A DNA stretch of 64,000 nucleotides. Source: Ligustrum vulgare. Taxonomy: Eukaryota; Streptophyta; Magnoliopsida; Lamiales; Oleaceae. The DNA lies in contig OY743187.1 in the NCBI GenBank assembly GCA_963555705.1, positions 9,624,133 to 9,688,132 of the forward strand. Reading direction: 5' to 3'. A program made the position numbers and the translations under genes. Below, in pieces: positions 45,488-57,328 of this stretch; the stretch's first letter is position 1, and each line of letters begins with the position of its first letter. The notes below the pieces were generated by a model. The model was not told the DNA's origin, did not search any database, and saw only the letters and a list, made by a program, of their open reading frames with translations.

Positions 45488-45829
45488 ATGGCTAAGTTTT
45501 CGTGTTCATTTCTGTGGCTTCTTCTCCTTGTCGTCTCAGGTTCGTCTTTCTTCTCATGTCCTCTCCACTACTTCGTACCAACCAACATGACAAATTTATT
45601 ATAATGTTGAAAAGAAAAATGTTAAGTTTTTCTTCTTGTTTGTGCAGTTGCATTAGTAGCAGTTGAAGTTGATGCCCAGCGAAGATGCAGAAAAATATTG
45701 AATGCTAATGGCTGTGATCTTGCAACTTGCATGAAGGATTGTCTTCTATCTTATAATGGGAATGGAGCTTGCACTTCTGCCGGCACTTTTGGCACATATA
45801 TTTGTTCTTGCTTTTACAATTGTCATTAA
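45488..45829 (+). CDS. Defensin-like secreted cysteine-rich peptide, gene 1
   Basis: Exons 45488-45539 and 45648-45829 give 77 residues. The GT-AG intron is phase 1 and splits the signal peptide, as usual in plant defensin-like (DEFL/LCR) genes. The signal peptide ends at about VDAQ. The mature part has eight cysteines spaced C-x8-C-x4-C-x3-C-x9-C-x10-C-x-C-x3-C, the cysteine-stabilised alpha-beta pattern, with the GxC of the gamma core in NGAC. Such peptides are secreted and act in defence or in pollen-pistil signalling; which applies here cannot be told. A Helitron end lies 29 bases past the stop. Confidence 0.9.
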
Positions 45830-45857
45830 TTGAAGCACCAGCTTAATGAATAAAAAA

Positions 45858-46772
45858 CTAGTTGTAAGCTCACCCGTGCGATGGATAGAAAGAAATGTTT
45901 TTTACAAATAAACAATGTCTTGATAATAGATGACCCACTAATTAAAATCAATTAAAATAAAAATTACAAATAAAATGTTACATCATTAAATATTAATTTC
46001 ACGTTACTATTACAAATTTTTGAAAACTTCTTTGTAAACTGCATTTGTTATTGAATTAGTAGGTCTTCATACCTTATCACAAATCAACATCTTCAATCCC
46101 GAACGACTGATAACTCTAGAAATCTCAATAAAGCTGTCCATGAATGAAAATCTGTCTGTTTAGAAGAAGTCCAACGTGCAAAAGTGATTGTCTCTAACTC
46201 TTATTTATGGTCATTGCATAAGACACACTGTAAATGAAATTGTCTCCTTTGAAATCTAACAGGTATCCTAGAATCAGAGGGGCTCAACGACATCTTTGGA
46301 ATGAAGAACTTATGACCTGCATTACAGCCGGATAAAATTTGACCTTTGAGAACAGGATCTCCAAGCTTTGTAATTATTAACCTTGTTCCATTATATAGTC
46401 TCTGGGTATGATCAATATTTCTCAACAACACTGAGACCATATACTCATTAACAACATCAACATCATCATTTCTTTGTACCAATATTAATGCCGCCCTCCC
46501 CTTTATGTAAGATGCATCTCTAACTGAAAGAATTCGTCGAAAATCTCTATCGAAAACAATTGTCTTTCCTCCGAATGGTTCTTCTAAGCTATTGGGATTG
46601 TCGAAATTTAATCTCTCTCATACTCTTGTCAAGTGTTTCAATGCAATATTTATTCATCATGTGTGCTTCATCTCATATGATAAGCTTCGTCCTCGACATC
46701 AATTGTGCAAGTGGGCTTCCTTGTTTAATATTGCATGTCGAATTTTCATCAGGGCTCAAAGGAATAGCAAAT
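45858..46772 (-). mobile_element. Helitron remnant after defensin-like gene 1
   Basis: CTAG at 45858-45861 after a run of A, then CACCCGTGCGATGG, is a worn inverted Helitron 3' end. The interior contains a helicase relic on the minus strand, the matching orientation. The body stops at about 46772, where a copy of the defensin gene's end begins. The 5' terminus is missing. Confidence 0.7.
46140..46770 (-). pseudogene. Helitron Rep/helicase C-terminal relic
   Basis: Minus-strand segments read EEPFGGKTIVFDRDFRRIL, then VVNEYMVSVLLRNIDHTQRL and NGTRLIITKLG, then SDSRIPVRFQRRQFHLQ. These match the PIF1-type helicase of plant Helitrons. An upstream part (46560-46770) holds stop-ridden helicase sequence (KEAHLHN, RGRSLSYEMK). 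Stops and shifts make it dead. Confidence 0.85.
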
Positions 46773-46864
46773 CTTGCACTTCTGCCGGCACTTTTGGCTC
46801 ATATATTTGTTCTTGCTTTTACAATTGCAATTAATTGAAGCAGCAGCTTAATGAATAAAAAATT
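46773..46864 (+). pseudogene. Tail-only copy of the defensin-like gene
   Basis: From CTTGCACTTCTGCCGGC to GAATAAAAAA this repeats the end of gene 1 exon 2, its stop and 3' UTR (45768-45857), with about five differences. The reading still ends CSCFYNCN and a stop. There is no start, signal peptide or first four cysteines. Confidence 0.85.
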
Positions 46865-47211
46865 ATTCTAAATAAATTTCCATCACGTGTTACAAAAATT
46901 ATGTGTACCAGGAATCGAGATTGAACTCGAACCTTAATTAAATGAATCGAATAAATCCAACTTCAGAAGGTTGGTTTTGTGTATTCATTATTTCTCATGG
47001 GAACAAGATCAAAATGATGTGATGTTGATTATAAAGAAATTGACATTTAATTTTTAAAAAAGATGTGTTTTTCATAATTTATATATAAACATTTAGATAA
47101 TTTTTCAAATGATCTTTTTAGTAATCAATCCAGCCTACAATCAACAAATGAAACAAGTTCGAATGAATTATGAAGAAAGTAAAAAATACAGCAGTAAAGA
47201 AAACTTACACT
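46865..47211. other. Spacer without a gene
   Basis: AT-rich. The first part matches the sequence after gene 2 (TTAAATGAATCGAATAAATCCAACTTCAGAAGG compare about 63905), so it is the normal 3' flank of the gene family. Confidence 0.55.
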
Positions 47212-47575
47212 CCGTTCTTTTACGTAATTATTACAATTTATAAACAAATTTATAAATAACATAATTTTTCAAACTACTTTTTAATTACACATATTTTTTC
47301 TCTCCAATTTTCAACCATTGATTTACCTAGAAAACACCAAAAAAATCAAAAAATAAACGGAAGCTCTAGCCGCCGAACACTCCATAAAGCTTTGGTAATA
47401 TTGTTTGGTTTATAAACTGGTTTATTTATGATTTTGAAGTAAAAAGTAGTGATTGAAAATTGAAGAGATAAAATATGTGTGGTGAAAAAGTAATTTTGGA
47501 AATTGTGTGATTTATAAATATGTTTATAAACCAAAACTTTTCTTTTACCGAACACAAGCTACAGTTTAATTTTCA
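47212..47575. mobile_element. Two MITEs of one family in inverted orientation
   Basis: 47212-47388 reads like the MITE at 40880 (TTTATAAACAAATTTATAAA, ACACATATTTTTTCTCTCC, CCGCCGAACACTCC). 47390-47575 holds the inverse of the same interior (GTTTATAAACTGGTTTAT, ATGTGTGGTGAAAAAG). Together they form an imperfect inverted repeat. Confidence 0.55.
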
Positions 47576-48183
47576 CAAAAACTTGATTCACAACCACTAA
47601 GTACAACACCAAACTATGCAATCACAAATGCTGCAATGGGTAATCACAAAGACCGACTAAAGAAAGGGATGAACATGAACAATGAACTATAAATTAGCTC
47701 AAAGAAGTCAAAGAAAGGCACGTTTGATTGGAGACTCAAGTCTCCAAGTTATAGGGCTCAAGAAACAACACGAATTACTTAAAATAATAGGCAACCAAAA
47801 GATAGAGATGAGATAGCAGAAGAATAGAGGTCCCAAAAAAATGTGCAATGACAAGATGTACATCCATTTTTCAAACTTATGTTTTTATTTCTCCAAGTTG
47901 GGTATTGAGCTTCAAGTCCAATTGGTATGCTTTTCTCCAAATACCCGATGAGATTTGACTACAACCAATTGACCTGTGGATTTTAATTGTTCTTCAATAT
48001 GGGTTATAAAAAACAATGAAGTAAAACGGGCCTCAAATTTCCGTTATCGCTTTATTGGGTTTATCTGGTATCACAAAATTACCTAACAAATATCTACCTT
48101 AATGCCAATCAATATGTAAGCTAAACTGGATAACAACTACTTAAAAGAAGAAAAAATTTACAGACCTGTACCAATATCTAGAA
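47576..48183. other. Probable 3' part of the decayed Copia element
   Basis: No coding frame. Its position after RNase H suggests the 3' end and LTR of the Copia remnant, but I could not find an LTR partner. Confidence 0.3.
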
Positions 48184-49603
48184 GAATAAGACAATTTCTG
48201 AACTTTATCAAAAGGAGCACCTTAGTGCTCATGTCTACATGATTGTATCTCAAAGGACTTTCTCAAGTTTTATCAGTTCTTGAGAAATCATATCTCTAAT
48301 GAAATGTAATATGAAGTCAATATGTTTAGTACGTTAATGAAAGATATGATTTCACAAATGAATAATAGATTGACTATCAAAATATATTGTCCCATTGTCA
48401 GCAAGAACACCTTGTTCATTTAGTAAACCTTTAAACCACTTAGATTCTTTAAAGCCTTCATGGTAGCAATATATTTAGATTTAGTAGTTGATACAGCAAC
48501 AACGTGTTGGAGATGTGAGATGAATTATACAAAGTAAACACATAGGAAGATGTAGTTTCCTAGCTATTATCTCTATCACCAAAGTAATTAGCATCAATAA
48601 AACTTTTCAATTTTAAACCTTCAATATTTAACTTATATAGTAGACTAGCATTAAATGTTTCTTTAAGATATCTAAACAATCAATTTAAAGTTTTTCAGTA
48701 ATTAGGACCATGATTAGACATGTACATGTTAAATGTACTAATAGTAAAAGTCAAACTGGGTCTAATACACACCATTATATAATTCACAGATCCAATGACA
48801 TTAGAATATGATATTTCTTCATATATTCATCTTCCTCGTCATTAGCAAGTGATCGATCTTTAAATAAAATGAAATGATTGGGTAAATGCAATATAACTGG
48901 TTTATAATCATTAATGCCAAAAAAATTCATGATTTTCATGACATATGGAGTCTGATGCAAAAACATGAATGAATTTGACATTTCTCTTTTAATTTCTATG
49001 CCTAAGATTCTTTAGCATTACCTAGGTCTTTCATGTCAAATTCATCACTCAAAGTAGTTTCTATTTCATTTAAGAACTTTAAGTTAATTAGGGCCAACTA
49101 GGAGCATATCATCAACCTAACTATTTGAGACATTATTTTAAACCATAAAGAAAACGTTCAAGAAAACACACATAGCCAATTATTTGCTTATTTTCAAATC
49201 ATTTAGGTTGATTCATAAAAAAAAAAAATCATCAAGTTTACCATGCAAAAAAGTATTTTTAATATCAAGTTGTTCAAGTTTTCAATCAAAATGTGCAACT
49301 AATGCAGTCATACTAATAACGGTATATACTTAACAACAATTGGAGAAAATACTTCATTATAATCTACTCCTTTTTGTGTATAACTTTTAGCCATGAATCT
49401 AGCATTAAATCTTAAAGCCTCTTTTGTTGTAGTTTTGTCCTTAACTCTAGACACCCAATTTACATTCAACAATAGACTTGTGTTTAGGTGCTGGGACTAA
49501 CTCTCATGTTGATTCTTATCAACGGAATTCATCTATTCTTTCATTGCTTCACCCATTTCTTAGCTTGTTCACTCCATAAAGCTTCTTCATATGTGTTAGG
49601 CTC
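48184..49603 (-). pseudogene. Decayed Copia reverse transcriptase and RNase H
   Basis: Minus-strand scraps read TYEEALWSEQAKKW (49560-49600), ARFMAKSYTQKGVDYNEVF (about 49340-49400) and, near 48300, KHIDFILHFIRDMISQEL, which are Copia pre-RT, RT and RNase H motifs in the right order. Stops and shifts are frequent. It continues across the solo LTR into 51006-51440. Confidence 0.85.
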
Positions 49604-49608
49604 CCTAT

Positions 49609-51000
49609 TGACAACTCTCCGCAAGTGCACGGGTCGCGCCAGTAATAAAGTGGATTTTAAGTCCGAATATCGATCCCACAGAGATTGTTTTAAATCGTAT
49701 TTTAGATTACTACCTTAACCGGAACTAAAGAAGCTTAGGATTTGGAAATTTTAAATTAAAATTAAACTAGAAAGAACGAGAAAATTTGATTTAGAGAAAA
49801 TATGAGAAAAACATGCTAGAATTGAGAATCTGCATTTATTCCATTAATTATGCATTAAATTAAACATCTAACAATAATTCACGAGGTTTTGAAAATCCAT
49901 ATTCCTAATATTGTCAAGACTCCCTTTCGGACAAGAATCAACACCTATTTCTATACACAATCCGACTATATTTCTATGACGAATCTAAATGTATAGAAAA
50001 GCATTACAAGTTTTGTGAATACTATAGCAGATAACACAAAGTATAAGGGTATATTTCTATCCCCTATCGAACTTTGTGACAATTGACACAAGTCTAATGA
50101 CATCTCAATCTTTCGAACTTAAGAAATCACAACCTGAATTCATACAACTAGTGATCAAGTAATTGCATGATAAAAAAGTATAAATCAATTGCTCAAACCC
50201 ATGAATTATGAAATTAAATGATAATCAATACATAAAATCCGGAAATAAATGCTTCATCACAATTCTAACATTTAAGAACCTAGCATAGATACATAATTGA
50301 ATATAAATCACAAAAGGAATGGATAGATGTCACCCTATTCATGCCCTTGATCTTCAATTGTGTCTTGGCTTGGAGTGGATTCCTCTGCAATCCGACAGGG
50401 TTTTGGCCTCTCTTCAATGAATTGGGAACCCTCAATCTCGTGCCTTAGGTCTGGTATTTATAGATTTTCCCGAAAATTAGGTTAATTGAGGAGAAAACTG
50501 CTGAATTCCGCGTAAAAAGTCCAGTTGAGGCCCAATCGGGACTACCGTGCGACCGCACGGTTCAAAAATGCGCGATCGCATGACTCTGCAGGTTAACTTC
50601 AGTTGCTGATTTTTTTGACCGTGCGTGCGGTCGCACGATTGTAATTCCGGCTGCAATTTTTATCTTTTAAATTCTGCAACTTGGTCCCTGTCTTTTAATT
50701 GCACAGCAAATCCTCCAACTTCTGATTGTTGCAATTTAACCCCTGAACTTCTGATTTCTTCCAAATTCGATTTTTTCTTCAAATTAGCTATTTGATTGAC
50801 TACATCAATTCTTGATTTGCTCACTTTGACACTTTTTACATCTAATTGCTCAATTTTAGCTTCAATTCCTTTGTTTTCTCGAATTTGAGATTATTTCTGA
50901 AATGTAAACAAATAACGCAAAATAAATAGCAAATATTCCAAAATAAACATATAAAATCCTACTTTTAGGATAGAAATAAGTGTATAAAATACACTTATCA
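49609..51000. mobile_element. Solo LTR inserted in the Copia pol
   Basis: 1392 bp opening TGACAACTCTCCGC and ending ACACTTATCA, with CCTAT on both sides (49604-49608 and 51001-51005), a perfect 5 bp target duplication. No primer site, polypurine tract or coding sequence is inside. Removing it restores a continuous Copia reading (QGLVDR then EPNTYEEA). A GC-rich island at 50540-50640 holds CCGTGCGACCGCACGG palindromes. A diverged relative is at about 52919-54250. Confidence 0.88.
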
Positions 51001-51005
51001 CCTAT

Positions 51006-51440
51006 CAACAAGTCCTTGATAACGAGCATAAGCTAATTCGGAATCAGACTCTAAGATTTGAGGCACCATATGTGTTCTCCTAACTCTATATCTAGCTAAT
51101 TGATAATTAGAAAAAGGATTTTGCTCTTCTTGATATTCATCTACAACCTCATCTATTTCAACATTCTCAGTCTGGTTATTTTCAACCTCAAGATTTTGAT
51201 GCCACCAATGTTTTCTTGTTCTTTTTTCTCTCATGATGTTGCTCTCTAATTTCAGACATAGCATTTCATATTCATTAAATGTAACATCACGACTTAAGAT
51301 GTTCTTAACTCCTGTTTGACTTCTATCCCAAAGTCTATATCCCTTAACTCCTTTAGGATATCTTATGAGAACACATTTCCTAACTCTAGATTCTAGTTTT
51401 CTCTCATTTTGGCGAGAGAAAGCAGCACAACCTTTATTTA
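51006..51440 (-). pseudogene. Decayed Copia integrase C-terminal region
   Basis: Minus-strand sequence reads RKCVLIRYPKGVKGYRLWD, then SRDVTFNEYEMLCLK, the usual end of Copia integrase before RT, then an acidic linker to YQGLVDR. One frame (51264-50998) is open for 88 codons. Gag, protease and the integrase core are not found. Confidence 0.85.
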
Positions 51441-52230
51441 TATATATATATATTTTTTACCAAACAAACTAAATTATTATTTACCCTCACCGTAGTTATC
51501 CACTTGATGTGATGTCAATGGTCATGAATATTTAGCGTACAAGTATAAAAACTTTAATACCTCTAAAAGAAAGGTAGAAAGGTTACATCAACTCACCAAC
51601 TAGCTTCTACCAGCCACAATAGTTATATGAAAAAAAAAAATGTGCAGCACGACCTAAAGATGAAAAATTATTTATTTTCCTAATTCTAGAATCTTCGTAG
51701 CTGTCGAAACTCCAAGAATGGTTAATCTTTGTTCCTTCACCACCATGCTAAATGAATATGCTAGCTACAATTTTTAATTACATGCTAATAGTATTAGTTA
51801 GAATCTAATATATATATTTGAATTTAGTAGAAATGCGAATTGATTACATTACAGGAGAGTAGTTTATACATACAACACAGAATAAGGAATATTCTACTCT
51901 ATCCAATACACAAGCTATTAGTGTAACTGTTCTGGACGCTTCTCTTATAACTCAGCAGGTTGTTGTAACTTGTAACAGAATGTAGTGAACATGCAATCTT
52001 CTCAGCAGTGTAGGATGTGATGAAGCCTTAGCTCAGCAGTGCAATGATGGTTTACATAACAATCTTAACTCCCCCTCTCAAGCTAGAAGGTGCACTTGAA
52101 ACTCCAAGTTTGTCTTTTAGGAACAAAAACCTTTCTTGAGTGAGTAGTTGTAAATCGACTGTTTACTCAGGTGTTGGAACATATTGAATGATCAGCTTCT
52201 TCTCAAGTACATTTTCCCTTACGAAGTGTA
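51441..52230. other. AT-rich spacer, possible Copia LTR and leader remnant
   Basis: No gene. About 51860-52130 (GAATAAGGAATATTCTACTC, then TTAACTCCCCCTCTCAAGCT) resembles the inverted LTR and leader of plant Copia elements, which would be the 5' end of the minus-strand Copia remnant. I could not prove it. Confidence 0.35.
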
Positions 52231-52323
52231 TCGGATTGTTCTCTGCAACTTGGGAATATGTACCCGGGCCCTGTACACACCGCCCGTCATACCCTGGGAA
52301 TTGGTTTCGCCCGAAGCATCGGA
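52231..52323 (+). pseudogene. Mitochondrial 18S rRNA fragment (NUMT)
   Basis: TCGGATTGTTCTCTGCAACT is followed at once by GAATATGTACCCGGGCCCTG, TACACACCGCCCGTCAT and TTGGTTTCGCCCGAAGCATC. These are conserved parts of the 3' end of small-subunit rRNA in the form I recall for plant mitochondria. About 55 bases normally between CTGCAACT and GAATATG are missing, so it has an internal deletion. At about 93 bases it is a transferred scrap, not a functional rRNA gene. Confidence 0.8.
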
Positions 52324-52918
52324 TTCTATATGTTTAGTTCTAGCACGATTGGAAGGGTTAGAGGCTAAGGCTGAGGCACTTGAGCTATCACACCATAAGA
52401 TAGGAATCAAGACCTGATGTAAACCAATCTCCTTAAGACTTGCACAAAATGAAAACAAGCATTATGTCAATATGGTCAAATAGTTTGGTACACGAACGAA
52501 CTTATGAACAAACTGGTAGGTCAAGTATGTCAAACAAATCCTCTAGTAGGGGGTGATCACTTACAAACCAGGAGCCTAATAAGTAACGACTCGCCAAATA
52601 CAAATACTGGTTTATCGACCATGAAAACGAGTCACGGCATAGAAGCACCACAAAATGATCAATCTAACATGGGGGATCTTGGAAATTTTACCACGGGTGG
52701 TGTTGTAACATCCAATATGGAGGTACCCTTAATATGAGGGAAAATGTTCAAAACATAGGACCAAATGCTGCATCTATCAATGAAGAAGCAAACCAACCCT
52801 TCATTGATGCTAATGAAGCAAACAATGGTCTATGTACCACAAATATTTGGAGTTCCATTTGACCCCAATGCCATATTGATGGAGCAAGTAACGGAAATCC
52901 TACGAGATCAAATGGCCT
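52324..52918 (+). other. Unrecognised decayed sequence
   Basis: Two open stretches (52504-52737 and about 52828-52920, the latter reading VYVPQIFGVPFDPNAIL) have mild coding character. They may be retroelement gag remnants. I cannot name a family. Confidence 0.3.
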
Positions 52919-54250
52919 GATGTGATTCCTTTTGAAAAACACTTTTGGAAAACACGAAAAACTTGGGAATAATGATTGAAACGTTGGAAAATTCTAAATT
53001 CAGATAACAATACACAATAGGATATTAACCCAAGCCTCACAATGTAAAAACTTAATGTATAGAAATCTTAAACCCGTTACAATAGGATCATAGGATCAAA
53101 GTGTTGTGACTCACGATTTTATTCTAGTTCTCATATTCAATTTTTCATCTCATGTTCTCTTTCTAAAATAGCATTTGATCGAATTCACAACTGTATCTAA
53201 ATTAGTTCTATCTAATTAGGTCAACCATATATCTCTATTTTGGATCAGAATAAGCCCTAATTAAGTGCATTCAATAACAAGAATTTAAAAAGATCACAAC
53301 AACAACCATGTATCCCTATCATTTTGTTAAATTTTTGAAATTTATTACGTGGTCTAAGTATGTAACTCACTTATCAACTCGTTACAACCCACAAATCATC
53401 AAATTGGTGATCAAACAATTCATGCATTGAACCCGAAAATAAGTTCAATGCATCAAATTAAAGCATAAATAATGAGAATTGAAATTGAATAATCAAACTA
53501 AGTTTATATCATTCGCCCCAAATTTAGATTAATTACACATAATAAAAGAAAAACAAGAAGATTGATGAATTAAAAACATCACCAAGTTCTGGAATTAATT
53601 TGAGAAGATGACGAAATTCTTGCACCAAGACCCAATATTCAACTCAATCATGATTTCTTCCTTGGCATCTTGAAAAATCCCAAACCTCCCTTTAAAATCT
53701 TGTAAAACTAAGATGAATAATGAAGAAGAGAGTCTTTTCTAGTCTAGGGTAGGTCTTTATATGGTTCAGAAGTCAAGAAAGTGGTTTAATTTTAGTTGAG
53801 CTCGAAAACAAATAAAAAAACTAAAGAACAAACTTAAAAAAAGGAAAAACCCTTTTGAGGGGTCACTGGTTGCAAACACGCGGTCAACCCACAGCAAACA
53901 GGGCTAAAACAAGCCTGCGAGCTTGCAAACCACAGTTGACCTGCGGTTAAAATTTCTCCTCCATCCGTCGAACTTCAAATGCACATAACTTTTGGTTTAC
54001 AACTCAGAATTATGCTCTGTTTGTTGTGTTGAAATTTGCATTCAATTATCTTTTCAGTGATATATTATGGACTTGCAGATAATTGTACTAAAAATTTATG
54101 CATTGATTTCTATACACATATTTCACTTTCTCGTTTTGCTTTATTCTTTTCCAAATTTGAGTTTTTCTATGACAAACAAAATAAACACAACTAGAAATAT
54201 CATATTCTAAAATAATCACAATTGTCTAAATTTAAAATCGAGATAAGTAC
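52919..54250. repeat. Diverged LTR related to the solo LTR
   Basis: Similar order of phrases to 49609-51000 (CACTTATCAACTCGTTACAA, AATTCATGCATTGAACCCG, a late GC-rich spot GCGGTCAACCCACAGC with its inverse CACAGTTGACCTGCGG). The ends are not definable and no target duplication was found. Confidence 0.4.
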
Positions 54251-54301
54251 AAAACCATCTTCCATTTGCTTCATTGTGTTCAGGTAATGATGAATGCTCA
54301 T

Positions 54302-54640
54302 GACTGCTTTTCTAGTTCTTTAAAGTTCTCCAATAAAGAATGTTATTCTTGACTTGTTCATTACTCTTAAACTCTCCTACACAGCATTCCAAAGGCTGCA
54401 AGAACTTGTAGAGCCGATTACTCTCATGGCAATGTCTGGTGTCATTGATGAGTACAATCAACCCTTCGAAAGTTGACCTTGCATATTCAGCATTTGAAGT
54501 CATCTCCACAGTGACATCAGTGTCTGCAATGAGCTATGTGCCTATGAACTCTGGTAGACACTCCCTGGTTCCAGTGACGAACCTTTCAAGCAAGGTTGGG
54601 TACAAGTGTTTTGAATCTTGATTATTAAATACAATTTTCT
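54302..54640 (-). pseudogene. Unrecognised exon-like fragment
   Basis: A minus-strand reading of about 100 codons with one stop (RECLPEFIGT, stop, then MTSNAEYARSTFEGLIVLIN and LYKFLQPLECCVGEF) looks like protein-coding sequence. I do not recognise the family. It may be a gene scrap or transposon-captured exon. 54641-54972 shows nothing else. Confidence 0.3.
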
Positions 54641-54972
54641 TTTTGTGTTAAACTCCTGAGTAACAGCAGGATAGGTAATGACAGACATTTATAAAATTCA
54701 TAAACTAAATTTTAAGTCTTATTATGCAAGTATCTATATAAACATGCACACGACTTCAGTCTAAAATCTTTAGAGGCCACTAAAATGATGGGTTTCATAA
54801 AATTGGACTTAGATGCAAATTTTTTTTGCAATTTTATACTCCAAATTAGCTAAACGCCATGGCAAAATTTAATCTGACTATTAAAAAAGGTTCGTCAAAT
54901 ATACCGCAAAAGAAGTATTGTTATGATTAAACAAAATCACGTGGAATTCTAGCAAGTATAGAAAAGGGCTCT

Positions 54973-55762
54973 TGATAAGAATCGAGATGCGTGGAAGAAA
55001 ACGCCGGAAAGTTCCGAACCCAGGTTGTGGATGGACGGTGGAATCTTGACCCGATATTCACGACGCAAAGATCGACGATGCGGAATAAGAACCAAAACTT
55101 TCGAAATGCCACAAGGATCTATCCAACTTCCTTGATAAGTTTCTGGTTTTGAACGCCACAAATATTCTCGCGAATATTTGATAAGTTCGATTGAACGACA
55201 CAAGATTGGATCTTGATAAGTTTGAAAGAAAATATAGGAATCCACCTATAACTTTTATTGAATCCTCAATAAAACTGTTTTAATCAAATCAAATCTGTTT
55301 TTACAATGAATGGAAAAGCATATAAATAAGTAAAATAACCTAAAAACTAGGGTTTCGGGTAATGGGCTCAAAATAGAGTCATAATGAAACTAAAATTGGA
55401 AAAAGGAAATAAAATAATCAAGATTCTGTGAAATCTGATCCGCTCCTCAGTTATGGCCGTAAATGCCGGGCTTACGGCCATAAGCCTCTCTCGGGTCCAA
55501 AGTTGATACCGCAGTTACGGCCGTGACAATTTTACTACGGCCGTAAGTCATGTTCTGCCCAAAAATTGCGATAGTTGCGTTACGGCCGTAATTCCAATGG
55601 TTATGATCGTAAAAGGCATTCTGCTTAATTTTCCGGTTCTTCTCAACACGGTTTGATCTTCAAAGCTCGTCGAACCTGCTGAATTTTTGTTTTGGATTGA
55701 ATATTTAAATTTTCCCGTCAAGCCTGCTATGATTAGTATTATCGGGGTTCTGGATCACATCA
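54973..55762 (-). repeat. 3' LTR of element C
   Basis: 790 bp. It has an island of TTACGGCCGTAA-type palindromes at 55450-55615. Confidence 0.9.
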
Positions 55763-55779
55763 TACCCTCCTTCTTTAGG
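55763..55779 (-). other. Polypurine tract of element C
   Basis: Minus strand CCTAAAGAAGGAGGGTA abuts the LTR start TGATGTGATCC. Confidence 0.75.
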
Positions 55780-56267
55780 ATGATTCGTTCCGAATCATAG
55801 CTTTGTTCCTGTATTTCACTCACCTCCTGGATCAAACGAAAAATTTCTGCTTCCATGCCATGAATTCAATAAATTATGCTCCTTTGATTGGAAAACATAG
55901 AAGAGATGGAGCTTGAACTCCCTTTGCCATACGTAGTGTGGTTGAAGCTTCCAAACATAATTAACTTGCAAAAAAGATTTAAACAAAATGGGGAGGGACA
56001 TGTTAGCTTCATGAGGTACAAGGTATGGATCCTTGTATTCATGATAAACCACCACCAACTCGACTCTTGAACCACGAGGCTCTTCTCTTCGCCTCTTTCC
56101 TCCTTTTCAATTTCTTGTTCAATTTTTTTATCTTCAAACTCAACCACATTTCATACCTCCACATTTGTATCACCCTGTTCATGTACTACCTCATCACAAC
56201 CAAAATGTGGATCTTCCAATTCAACGCTCAAATCTTGAACTTCCACGTCAACTCCCAATTCATTCCC

Positions 56268-56861
56268 CTATTTATCAACAATTTCATTCTTAATCATTTC
56301 CTCGCTACCCAACTCCACCTTCTCCTCATAAAATTTTGGAGTTTGTTTATTTGTTTTTAATTTCAACTCTCCCTCCTTCTTATCAATATCCTTATCCCCA
56401 AGATGCCTCCTATTACACCACTTTTCACTCTCCTTCCTTACTCTCCGTGAATCTTCTAGTGCTTCCTCTAATGTCAATCTATATAGTGCGCATGTTTGCC
56501 CTTTCTTAAGGAATTTGTATATGTGCATATTTTTATCATAAACAGCCTCCCTCCTTAGCCTCCAAGGTTTTCCCAATAAAATATGATAAGATTTCAATGG
56601 CACTACATCACACCATACATCCTTACTATACCTTCTCTGGGTGATAGGCACTAGAACTTGTTTGGTTACTTTGAAATTCCCAAACTCCCTCATCCACGCC
56701 ATCCTATAAAGTTTATAGTGTGGTTCTAGGGGTAATCCTAATTTTTCAACCACGGTGCTACTAACGAAATTATTAAAGCACTTTCCATCAATCGCCAAAC
56801 TGCAACTCTTATGATCCACATAACATTTAGTTTGGAATAAAAAGCCTGGATCATAATCCAT
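56268..56861 (-). pseudogene. Gypsy protease-region fragment in element C
   Basis: 197 codons open, reading FQTKCYVDHKSCSLAIDGKC, then FNNFVSSTVVEKLGLP, then SYHILLGKPWRLRREAVYD. This is the retropepsin-like region typical of chromovirus-type Gypsy elements. The usual second glycine of IDGG is lysine (IDGKC). The frame then becomes acidic and Lys/Glu-rich, without RT. Beyond it (to about 55816) a minus-strand reading ends FSFDPGGE, like the end of a Gypsy polyprotein, so the middle of pol was deleted. No gag is seen. Confidence 0.75.
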
Positions 56862-57311
56862 TCCTTATGTAGCGTTAAAAAAAATTCAAGAATGAAGAGA
56901 ATTTAGACATCAAATAGTAAGAACGACTTTTATTGACTTGGAAGGAAATGAATACCAAGAATTTTAAAGAAACTCAAGAAAGTGGTTCTTGAATTTTGGA
57001 GTAACCTTTTTTTTTTTTTTTTTTGAATAACAGAATTAAATAATAAAAAAAATATTTTTTTTAAATAAATCCGAAAATTTGACACAAACACAAAAAAACA
57101 AACGGAACAGGATTTGGATAAGAATCGAACAAAATAAACACTTTTGAATTTTTGTTGAGTTTTTATATGGATCAAAACTGAAAAAATTTACCGGCACGAA
57201 GAATATTCAAGAAAAGAAAGACTCAACAATAAGATATGGATAATTCTTATGGCAGACTCGATGATAAACATAAGAATTAAACTGGATAGAATAAAAACCT
57301 GAATCCAGAGT

Positions 57312-57326
57312 CCAACTCTGATACCA
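57312..57326 (-). other. Primer-binding site of element C
   Basis: Minus strand TGGTATCAGAGTTGG, initiator tRNA-Met type, two bases from the LTR. Confidence 0.8.
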
Positions 57327-57328
57327 GA

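Noticed and set aside
52184..52417. 77-residue open frame covering the rRNA-like stretch
   Set aside because: The frame runs through rRNA-derived sequence and has no protein character.
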